The notes beneath the pieces are model-generated. The model searched no databases and had not been told where the DNA came from. It saw only the letters and a list, made by a program, of their open reading frames with translations. Positions 1 through 5,254 of a stretch of 9,588 nt of DNA are shown here, piece by piece. The translations under genes were made by a program, and so were the position numbers. Position 1 is the first letter of the stretch. Each line of letters starts with the position of its first letter. Origin of the DNA: an uncultured Candidatus Nemicrothrix sp. Lineage in GTDB: Bacteria > Actinomycetota > Acidimicrobiia > Acidimicrobiales > UBA8592. The stretch lies in contig CAJWRY010000056.1 in the NCBI GenBank assembly GCA_913046155.1, positions 1 through 9,588 on the forward strand, read 5' to 3'.

Positions 1-2
1 AC

Positions 3-680
3 ACTGTGGAACTCACTCAGCAGTCAGACATTTCTGACCTAGAAGAGCGTATCGCGGCCCTTGAGGCTGTACTTGCAAGCTTGCCTGCAGGACCCCAAGG
101 CCCAGCCGGACCCGCCGGACCCGCTGGACCTGCTGGTGAGCAAGGCCCAGCCGGTGAGCAAGGACCTGAAGGGCCAGCAGGAGCAACCGGAGCAACAGGT
201 GCGACCGGTGCTACAGGTGCAACAGGCGCATCAGGATCTGATGGAGCGCTCGCAGGATTAACCTGTAATGACGAAGAATTCGTCGCTACGTTAAGTAGCT
301 CATGGCAATGCGCAGAATTGGGAGTTACTCAGTCAGGGTCCCTGAGCGGAACGACTGATTGGATGCAGTGTTGCAGTATACAAAACTTAGTTTCTCAATA
401 TGGGTACTCGTCAGTTGGACTAGACTCGGCTCATATATGCGATGGAAACATGTGCGAATTTGAAGTGGTTGGTGTTGCTGACCACAGCATTTGTTCGCTT
501 ACGGGGTCTGTTGGTAATAACTCATTTACCCAAACAACATCCGGTGTCGATACTTTCCCTGACCGTATTACTGTTGATTGGTTTTTAGCAATTGGGGACA
601 ATATTGATGTGCCTCACATGAGCAATTTGAGTTTTAGTGTTCAGGTAATGTGCGGTCAGGGAGTCATAGCAGCACAATAA
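3..680 (+). CDS. Collagen-like repeat protein with cysteine-rich C-terminal domain (5' end cut off)
   Basis: The reading frame is open to the left edge, so the gene probably starts outside the window; a GTG at 6 could serve as a start but gives no signal peptide. Counting from that GTG (224 residues): residues 8-27 form a short heptad-like amphipathic helix (LEERIAALEAVL), a plausible trimerising coiled coil. Residues 29-79 are uninterrupted Gly-X-Y triplets, first Pro/Ala rich (GPA, GEQ), then Ala/Thr rich (GAT). Residues 85-224 form a globular domain with eight cysteines (87, 102, 122, 123, 145, 150, 163, 216), suggesting disulfides and an exported location. Bacterial collagen-like proteins usually have this order of a trimerising segment, a collagen rod and a globular head, and sit on the cell surface. 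I do not recognise the head domain. The gene converges on the leftward cluster, with 18 bases between the stop codons. Function is unknown; adhesion or a surface filament is only a guess. Confidence 0.85.
   Translation, partial: TVELTQQSDISDLEERIAALEAVLASLPAGPQGPAGPAGPAGPAGEQGPAGEQGPEGPAGATGATGATGATGATGASGSDGALAGLTCNDEEFVATLSSSWQCAELGVTQSGSLSGTTDWMQCCSIQNLVSQYGYSSVGLDSAHICDGNMCEFEVVGVADHSICSLTGSVGNNSFTQTTSGVDTFPDRITVDWFLAIGDNIDVPHMSNLSFSVQVMCGQGVIAAQ
90..242 (+). repeat. Gly-X-Y collagen-like triplet repeat tract
   Basis: Seventeen consecutive nine-base units encode Gly-X-Y. The first eleven or so are GPA/GEQ/GPE types, and the next five are GAT/GAS types. At DNA level the units differ mostly at third codon positions (for example GGACCCGCC, GGACCCGCT, GGACCTGCT). 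The tract is therefore kept by selection on protein rather than being a fresh perfect slippage array, although it could still vary in length between strains. Confidence 0.9.
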
Positions 681-698
681 TTTCGTGCTTTGAATGCG

Positions 699-944
699 TT
701 AGGTGACGGTTTTCTGAAGTTCGGAGCGTACTTCTCCGGGTTCAGGGAACCGTCCCGTATCGTGCTTTGAGAAGATGAGGGTTCCGTTGACTTTCACATC
801 AAAAATGCCTTTGTCTCCGGGAAGGAGCGTGAGGGAAACCATTTGGTGTTGGTATTTGCTCATAAGTTCGTGTGCGACGCGAACTGCGTCACTTGAGTAA
901 TCTCAAGGAATGCAGTACTCGATCGTTATTTCAAGTTTGCTCAT
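699..944 (-). CDS. SelW-like (Rdx family) selenoprotein, UGA-encoded Sec at codon 14
   Basis: Reading from the ATG at 944, this frame gives 81 residues if the TGA at 903-905 is read as selenocysteine, and it ends at TAA (699-701). The N-terminus MSKLEITIEYC-I-P-U puts Cys11 and Sec14 in the C-x-x-U position of the thioredoxin-like SelT/SelW/SelH (Rdx) fold, after a beta strand. The rest follows the family pattern: a helix (residues 17-31), a LLPGDKGIFDVKVNG strand region (42-54) and a LIFSK...TGRFPEPGE motif (56-71). Homology on both sides of the TGA argues against two separate ORFs. A hairpin just 3' of the TGA has bacterial SECIS geometry. GAGG lies 9 bases before the ATG. The ATG overlaps the end of the upstream gene by 14 bases, implying translational coupling. 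An in-frame ATG at 861-863 would give a truncated 54-residue product without the redox motif and has no ribosome binding site; gene finders may call that or nothing. The likely role is as a cytoplasmic thiol oxidoreductase; substrate unknown. Confidence 0.92.
705..754. other. Long hairpin in the convergent 3' region
   Basis: In + strand RNA, 705-718 pairs with 741-754 over 14 continuous positions (12 Watson-Crick, two U-G). After a single-base bulge at 719 the stem continues with two U-G pairs and CGGAG/CUCCG (722-726 with 734-738), around a seven-base loop. It lies 24 bases past the stop of the collagen-like gene and inside the 3' coding end of the selenoprotein gene on the other strand. No U tract follows on either strand, so it is not a classical intrinsic terminator. 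It may stabilise or stop the rightward transcript. Confidence 0.45.
866..905 (-). promoter_or_regulatory. Bacterial SECIS element for the Sec UGA
   Basis: Immediately 3' of the UGA (905-903) in the leftward mRNA is a hairpin. The upper stem is GUGACGC (892-886) paired with GCGUCGC (880-874): seven pairs including one U-G wobble, closing a five-base loop AGUUC (885-881). Seventeen bases separate the UGA from the loop, and a G is the second loop base. Described bacterial SECIS elements have the loop about 16-37 bases after UGA and a G among the first two loop bases, so the fit is good. The lower stem is irregular. It is expected to bind SelB. Confidence 0.85.
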
Positions 945-1275
945 TGGCATCATCCTCATCTTGTTTCTCAGCGTCTTCTTGAGTTTCATCCTCGTCGTCT
1001 TTGAAATGCCATAGCCCCCCCAGAAGGCCCTGATCGCTTCCTTCGCCTTTGGCTTCTTTATCAAGAAATTTGTCGAGAGGCTTGAGCATCACTCCATGGA
1101 TTAGTTCTGAACGGTAGGTGGAGAAGCGTTTGTTGCGGTTTCGGATCAAGAAGGGATTGTCATCCATGCTTGAGAACCTTTTCGCTTCACGTTCTTCGGC
1201 ACGTAATTCAAGGTTCTCTTTTAATGAAATAAACTTCTTGCCTATGGTTTTCAACCAGCCGAATTTTATAGCCAT
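931..1275 (-). CDS. Hypothetical protein with acidic C-terminal tail, coupled to the selenoprotein
   Basis: I do not recognise this 114-residue protein. The N-terminus (1-35) is basic and helix-prone (LKTIGKKF, LELRAEEREAKRF). The middle (36-75) is mixed-charge and contains NPFLIRNRNKRFSTYRSELI. Residues 76-91 are Gly-rich and end in GGLWHF, and the last 22 residues are almost all Asp, Glu, Gln and Lys. There is no signal peptide, membrane segment or cysteine, so it is probably cytoplasmic. The start is well supported by GAGGAGAGG four bases before ATG. It lies 35 bases after the FAH-family gene, and its last 14 bases overlap the start of the selenoprotein gene, so the two are very likely translated in a coupled way. 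A partner or accessory role for the selenoprotein is inference from position only. Confidence 0.75.
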   Translation of the reverse strand: MAIKFGWLKTIGKKFISLKENLELRAEEREAKRFSSMDDNPFLIRNRNKRFSTYRSELIHGVMLKPLDKFLDKEAKGEGSDQGLLGGLWHFKDDEDETQEDAEKQDEDDANEQT

Positions 1276-1279
1276 ACAA

Positions 1280-1288
1280 CCTCTCCTC
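1280..1288 (-). promoter_or_regulatory. Strong ribosome binding site fixing the start of the acidic-tail protein gene
   Basis: On the leftward strand GAGGAGAGG sits four bases before the ATG at 1275-1273, a near-ideal Shine-Dalgarno match that supports this ORF being a real gene despite its lack of a known domain. Confidence 0.75.
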
Positions 1289-1310
1289 TTATCTTAGAGC
1301 ATGTTTGGAT

Positions 1311-2177
1311 TCATGTAGGTGTCGTAGCATAGTTGGTTCCACGCACACACCTATTCCTCATTGTCCCGATACCTTCAATCGTTGTTTCAACGATGTCTCC
1401 GTCTTTGAGAAAAGATCCGTTTCTGAACCCAACGCCTTCAGGGGTGCCACTGAAGATGATGTCACCCACCGCAAGTGCAGTAATAGATGAAATATAAGAA
1501 ATCAGTGTCGGGATATCAAAGATCATATTGGATGTTCGGTCTCTTTGACGTACCTCACCATTAACAGTTGTGACGATTTCTAGGTCACTGGGGTCAGTGA
1601 AGGAATCTGTGGATACAAGGTGCGGTCCGGTCGGACCGAATGTATCAAATGATTTCCCTAGATTGAACTGGGCTGGCTGGTCCTTGTATTGCACTCCGCG
1701 GTCAGAGAAATCCTGCCCAACACTCAACCCTAGGATGTGAGACCACGCCTCCTCCTTTGCGATGTCTTTGCCGTTTTTACCAATTACTACAAGAAGTTCA
1801 CCTTCGTAATCGCATTCGTCACTGCGCATGATCACATCATCGGTTGGACCACTGATACAGGACGGAAATTTCGTGAACACCATCGGCGTGTTTGGCGTCT
1901 TTGACGCAGCTTCTTCGACATGAAGCTGATAGTTGAGGCCAACGCCAAAAGAATTCCGAGGGCGGGGGATAGGCGCACAAACATTCGCTTCTGCAATCAA
2001 GCCAGAAGACTCGTAATCGTCTAACTGAGTAGCGTAATGATGCAGTAGGTCACTGTTCTGAATGGCTTTCATGGGGTCACTAGAAACAGCGCCGTTGGTG
2101 ATAATAGCAAGGTCAAAGAACGCTTCGCCCTGAACGAGGGCGCTCCGATCATTGATATTCGCAAATGTGAATGGCAC
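1311..2177 (-). CDS. Fumarylacetoacetate hydrolase (FAH) family protein
   Basis: This is a soluble metal-dependent FAH-family enzyme of about 288 residues, the usual length for the group that includes HpaG/YcgM-type isomerases, acylpyruvases and 2,4-diketo-acid hydrolases. Seen in sequence, counting from the GTG at 2177: NYQLHVEE near 82-89 (active-site His86), DYEGELLVVIGK near 123-134 with metal-ligand candidates Glu125 and Glu127, GQDFSDR near 154-160 with the third ligand candidate Asp156, GKSFDTFGPTGP near 174-185, and FSGTPEGVGF near 242-251. The family cleaves or isomerises C-C bonds in keto acids from aromatic or sugar-acid breakdown. The exact substrate cannot be read from sequence. 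I prefer the GTG start because GAAAGG lies seven bases upstream and the protein then begins MPFTFANI, as family members do. A TTG at 2192 would add five residues but lacks a ribosome binding site. It is downstream of the hydrolase gene and probably in the same transcript. Confidence 0.9.
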   Translation of the reverse strand: MPFTFANINDRSALVQGEAFFDLAIITNGAVSSDPMKAIQNSDLLHHYATQLDDYESSGLIAEANVCAPIPRPRNSFGVGLNYQLHVEEAASKTPNTPMVFTKFPSCISGPTDDVIMRSDECDYEGELLVVIGKNGKDIAKEEAWSHILGLSVGQDFSDRGVQYKDQPAQFNLGKSFDTFGPTGPHLVSTDSFTDPSDLEIVTTVNGEVRQRDRTSNMIFDIPTLISYISSITALAVGDIIFSGTPEGVGFRNGSFLKDGDIVETTIEGIGTMRNRCVRGTNYATTPT

Positions 2178-2199
2178 TGATAAGCCTTTCAAGGGAGAT

Positions 2200-3792
2200 C
2201 TAATTAGTTAACCCCAACGATACCGCCCGCTGTGTTTCTTCCTCAATCATAATGTCCGCATCAACTTGTAAAAGCCATCCTTTTGACACGCTTTCCGCTG
2301 CAGCAGTTTCTAACTCCTGAACATAGGAATCAAGAGATCCATACATGTCCATCAACGTTTCGGTGCTTAATTCGGTTGTGTCTCCGAAAAGGAAGCAAAA
2401 ACCCTCGGTCGTAACAGGGTCACCAGATAAGACACGAAGAGGTGCCGTCACCGGAGGAGTCCGCACCCCACCTATAGCTATTCCTAGAGCATCTCTCGCC
2501 ACAATAAGCTCCTCACTATTCTCCAGCTCAATTCGAGGAGATGAGTCAGGTGCTTCACCTGTAAGGATCCAGTTATTGAGTTGATGGAACGCTGCCTGTA
2601 ACGTCTCATGCTGTGGTCCGTCATTGATCAGGTTCTCACATCCGATGACAGCACCAAGATTAGCTGTACGAGGTAAACCGTTAGCATACGATAAGGAATA
2701 TGTGTCTGAGTGCGCCGCACCGGCAACTTCCCATGTGCGAATGTGTTCTGTGTCATCTTGTCGTGCTAAAGCATATTGCAGCAACGTCACGTCAGTTTCT
2801 GCTTCAAAGATAAGGACAGGCACATTAACATCAGCCCTAATCAGTGTTGACGTTCGCCATTCTTCCATAGACGGGTGAGGAGCACCATCGCCACGACCAT
2901 GTATAAGGTAGCCATCAAAAACTCCGACGATCGGATCAACAGCATTAATGTATGAGGTTAAAAACCCTGCTGATTGGGACTGTCCTGTAGCAATCAATCT
3001 GTCGGGCTCTAAGCTATATTGTTCGCTCAGCCACTGAAGGGCTCCCAGTGTTGACTGCGTAAAAATATCAAAGGAGAACGCATCACCTGGATGTGACAAG
3101 TCCCCATAGCGATCAGGGTCACGAGTCGGTAACCCTCGGGTATCTAATAATCCACTGGGAATACGACCAGTATCTCTCCCCATAATGCCAACAAGTTGCG
3201 CAGAGACGCCAACGAAAGCATGCCCTTCACGTCCCATCTCTTCAGAAATAAACGCCCATGTATTAGTGTTATCCACTCCTGCCGTCACGTTCATCCATTC
3301 AGCAACGACAACACCGCTAAATGATTTATCAGGTGGAAAGCGAACCAAAACTCGGATTTTATATTCTGCCTGTGTATCTTCTTCGAAAACCCATTCCCCA
3401 TCAGCAGTCAGTTCACGAACGGGCTTATATGAGGTAGCTTCACCGCCGATAAGTAATTCAACTTCGCTAAAACCCTCAGGAAGAGGCGCGGCCCCAAGGG
3501 GCTGAAGGATCCCTCCACCTAACCCAGTCGCATCTATGACTTCACTTGCCGACCTCACTATTCCTGAGGGTTCCGGCATGTCCTCAATGCTTGACTCCAC
3601 ATTATTAGAAGTCGTTGTTGGAGATCTATCGGTTTCATCGCTGGATTTCTCTGCCGGCTTCTCAATAGGTGTTTCAGTGGCTATTGGGATTTCTACTTCA
3701 ACGAGTTCATCAGTCATAGATGATTCGCCATTACTGCAGGCAAGAAGCAAGGCACAGCAAAGACAACTAACAAAAACAATGGCACGAGACAT
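2200..3792 (-). CDS. Lipoprotein alpha/beta hydrolase (Abhydrolase_10-like)
   Basis: This 530-residue protein is predicted to be exported and lipid-anchored. A short signal peptide (residues 1-18) ends in a lipobox, LLAC, with acylation at Cys19. A disordered Ser/Thr/Glu/Pro-rich linker follows (20-80). From about 85 the protein resembles the large 'alpha/beta hydrolase domain-containing protein' family: VVVAEWMNVTAG near 161-172, and a nucleophile elbow GQSQSAG at 270-276 with Ser272 as the likely nucleophile (Ser rather than Gly follows two residues on). An acidic segment, LIFEAETDV at 327-335, is the likely source of the catalytic acid, and GAAHSD places His361 as the catalytic base. Family members are poorly characterised esterases or amidases. 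AGGAGA six bases before ATG supports the start. It is the first gene of the leftward cluster, diverging from the SnoaL-like gene. Its substrate is unknown; release of a carboxylic acid outside the membrane for import by the neighbouring transporter is my inference. Confidence 0.88.
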   Translation of the reverse strand: MSRAIVFVSCLCCALLLACSNGESSMTDELVEVEIPIATETPIEKPAEKSSDETDRSPTTTSNNVESSIEDMPEPSGIVRSASEVIDATGLGGGILQPLGAAPLPEGFSEVELLIGGEATSYKPVRELTADGEWVFEEDTQAEYKIRVLVRFPPDKSFSGVVVAEWMNVTAGVDNTNTWAFISEEMGREGHAFVGVSAQLVGIMGRDTGRIPSGLLDTRGLPTRDPDRYGDLSHPGDAFSFDIFTQSTLGALQWLSEQYSLEPDRLIATGQSQSAGFLTSYINAVDPIVGVFDGYLIHGRGDGAPHPSMEEWRTSTLIRADVNVPVLIFEAETDVTLLQYALARQDDTEHIRTWEVAGAAHSDTYSLSYANGLPRTANLGAVIGCENLINDGPQHETLQAAFHQLNNWILTGEAPDSSPRIELENSEELIVARDALGIAIGGVRTPPVTAPLRVLSGDPVTTEGFCFLFGDTTELSTETLMDMYGSLDSYVQELETAAAESVSKGWLLQVDADIMIEEETQRAVSLGLTN

Positions 3793-3889
3793 AAATTCTC
3801 CTGACCGTACCTTAGTGAAATAATTTCATTCGTTCACCTTTCCACCAATTGAAAAGTAGTGAAGACTATCAATAAGACGAGGAGAAAAC
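3793..3889. promoter_or_regulatory. Divergent intergenic region, presumed to hold both promoters
   Basis: These 97 bases separate the first genes of the leftward and rightward clusters, so each promoter should lie here. For the rightward unit TTGAAA (3849-3854) could be a -35 box, with a weak ATAAGA 17 bases later. No convincing -10 box is visible leftward and I see no clear operator palindrome. Both genes have good ribosome binding sites at the region's ends. Confidence 0.4.
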
Positions 3890-4390
3890 ATGACGTATAC
3901 GCCAGAGCAATTATCTGACAGGGAAAAAATTCGTGAAGCAGCAATGCGCTACAGCTATGGAGTGGACCGGCTCGACCCAGATGTCATGAAATCAGCCTAT
4001 TGGCCTGAAGCAACCGATGACCATGGTAACTTCGTCGGCAACGCTCATGAATTCGTTGATTACTGTATGGAAGCGCATCTTCGATGGAAATGGACAATGC
4101 ATTCCATCTATAACCACCAAATTGAATTAGATGATGATGGCATCCACGCCAGAGGAGAAATCTACAACATCTCCCATCTTTGCCGAGAAGGAACCAACAT
4201 AGTTGACACATGGTTCGGCAGGTACCTTGATAAATATGAGAAGCGAGGCGAAGACTGGAAAATCATAGAACGGGTCTGCGTTCATAACGGATCACAAGTC
4301 ATAGATGCAGTACCCATGCGGATGCAAACGAGCGCCTATCGAAGAGGCTCATTTGACCGGCCCGCAGACGGGAGACCAATCGGCCCATAA
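3890..4390 (+). CDS. SnoaL-like / NTF2-fold protein
   Basis: This 166-residue protein belongs to the SnoaL-like (NTF2-fold) superfamily, close to the polyketide-cyclase / scytalone-dehydratase / ring-hydroxylase beta-subunit-like group. The N-terminal helix motif DREKIREAAMRYSYGVDRLD (10-29) is typical, with Asp26 in the usual acidic pocket position. AYWPEATDDHGNFVG follows at 36-50, then MHSIYNH (70-76) with a pocket His71. The curved-sheet strands run through 78-94 and 104-113, and WKIIERV is at 123-129. The fold forms a small hydrophobic cavity used by different members for dehydration, isomerisation, cyclisation or only binding. The catalytic type cannot be told from sequence alone. AGGAG sits seven bases before ATG. 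It heads the rightward cluster and is followed 49 bases later by the crotonase, suggesting both act on the same small substrate. No signal peptide is present, so it is cytoplasmic. Confidence 0.85.
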   Translation: MTYTPEQLSDREKIREAAMRYSYGVDRLDPDVMKSAYWPEATDDHGNFVGNAHEFVDYCMEAHLRWKWTMHSIYNHQIELDDDGIHARGEIYNISHLCREGTNIVDTWFGRYLDKYEKRGEDWKIIERVCVHNGSQVIDAVPMRMQTSAYRRGSFDRPADGRPIGP

Positions 4391-4419
4391 AGAGTGCCCC
4401 CGTATGGTGTTAGAACACG

Positions 4420-4437
4420 GACTATGACAACATAGTC
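4420..4437 (+). promoter_or_regulatory. Perfect inverted repeat directly before the crotonase start codon
   Basis: GACTATG (4420-4426) and CATAGTC (4431-4437) are exact reverse complements around ACAA, ending two bases before the ATG at 4440. The 3' arm occupies the place where a Shine-Dalgarno sequence would lie, and none is seen. It could be a translation-controlling hairpin or an operator; the DNA alone does not decide. Confidence 0.5.
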
Positions 4438-4439
4438 GC

Positions 4440-5204
4440 ATGGCATATGAAACAATCACAGCCACTATTGAGCATGGAATTGGTCGCTTAACGCTGGACC
4501 AACCCGATAAATTAAATCCACTCGGGACAAACACATTGCAGGACATTATTGATGCGACGACATGGTTCAATAAAGAAAATGTAAGTGTTGTGATCGTCTC
4601 CGGAAACGGACGCGCATTCACGGCAGGATTTGATCTCAGGGAATTCACCAACACTGACAGTACTGGTAAAGACGGTGCAGTTCTCGGAAGAGAGATGGCT
4701 GAAGCAGTCGACAGGATGAAACCAGTAACAATCGCTTCACTTCACGGATACTGCATAGGTGGCGGAGTTGTCCTTGCAAGCGCATGCGACCTTAGAATTG
4801 CCTCAGAAAATACGACTTTTTCCATACCGGAGGTAGATCTTGGGATTCCCTTGGCATGGGGTGGAATACCTCGTTTAGTCCGTGAAATTGGTCCAGCGAT
4901 GACCAAAGAATTAGTTATGACATGCCGCCCCTTTGATGCCGAAGAAGCAAAGAGCCTTGGCTTTATTAATCGAGTAGTGAAAGATGCTGACCTTGAAAGC
5001 CAAACAATGAACATGGCTGAAGCAATCAGAAAACGCCCTCAACCAGTCATAGAAACAACAAAACATCAGGTGAGAGCGGCTGCAGACGACCTTGCATCAA
5101 CAAAAAATGAGTGGGTGGGGGAAATGCTCATCGCAGCAGCTAACAAAGACAGTGTGGCCAGATCGGCAGCACAGAATTATCTCAACGATAAAAGCGGCCG
5201 TTAG
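4440..5204 (+). CDS. Enoyl-CoA hydratase/isomerase (crotonase) family protein
   Basis: The 254 residues match the normal length of a crotonase, a cytoplasmic CoA-thioester enzyme acting in beta-oxidation-like steps. The CoA-binding and oxyanion-hole region is present: GRAFTAGFDL at 57-66 (Ala62-Gly63) and CIGGGVVLA at 105-113. FSIPEVDLGIPLAWGG at 127-142 retains Glu131, equivalent to the second catalytic Glu (Glu164 in rat hydratase). The position of the first catalytic Glu (rat Glu144, within the GGGCELA motif) is Val111 here. Classical hydration uses both glutamates, so this may be an isomerase, a hydrolase/decarboxylase-like crotonase or another variant rather than a true hydratase. No ribosome binding site is seen; an inverted repeat abuts the start codon. 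The gene lies 49 bases after the SnoaL-like gene and 50 before the permease, in the same direction, consistent with one operon processing an imported acid as its CoA thioester. Confidence 0.9.
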   Translation: MAYETITATIEHGIGRLTLDQPDKLNPLGTNTLQDIIDATTWFNKENVSVVIVSGNGRAFTAGFDLREFTNTDSTGKDGAVLGREMAEAVDRMKPVTIASLHGYCIGGGVVLASACDLRIASENTTFSIPEVDLGIPLAWGGIPRLVREIGPAMTKELVMTCRPFDAEEAKSLGFINRVVKDADLESQTMNMAEAIRKRPQPVIETTKHQVRAAADDLASTKNEWVGEMLIAAANKDSVARSAAQNYLNDKSGR

Positions 5205-5254
5205 AAGCCAAATAAGTTAAAGACCAGCTATAGAAATAAAACGGGAGGGGGGAA

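Noticed and set aside
13..261. Alternative frames across the collagen repeat
   Set aside because: They are repetitive shadows produced by the periodic Gly-X-Y DNA.
671..689. AGCAC/GTGCT hairpin around the collagen-like gene stop, considered as a terminator
   Set aside because: Only five pairs with a nine-base loop and just three T's after it; too weak to call.
683..770. Eleven-base direct repeat TCGTGCTTTGA at 683-693 and 760-770
   Set aside because: The two copies are isolated, one lies within coding sequence, and nothing else suggests an att site or transposon ends.
903..905. TGA interpreted as a pseudogene-making nonsense mutation
   Set aside because: The reading frame is intact on both sides, the codon sits exactly at the Sec/Cys redox position, and a SECIS-like hairpin follows at the right spacing.
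903..905. TGA recoded as Trp or Gly genome-wide
   Set aside because: TGA ends the FAH-family gene and the acidic-tail gene at sensible places, and Trp is encoded by TGG throughout.
2178..2192. TTG start extending the FAH-family protein by five residues
   Set aside because: There is no ribosome binding site before the TTG, whereas GAAAGG precedes the GTG at 2177 at good spacing.
3185..3823. Plus-strand open frames opposite the hydrolase gene
   Set aside because: They are low-complexity Ser/Thr-rich translations antisense to a well-supported gene, without convincing starts.
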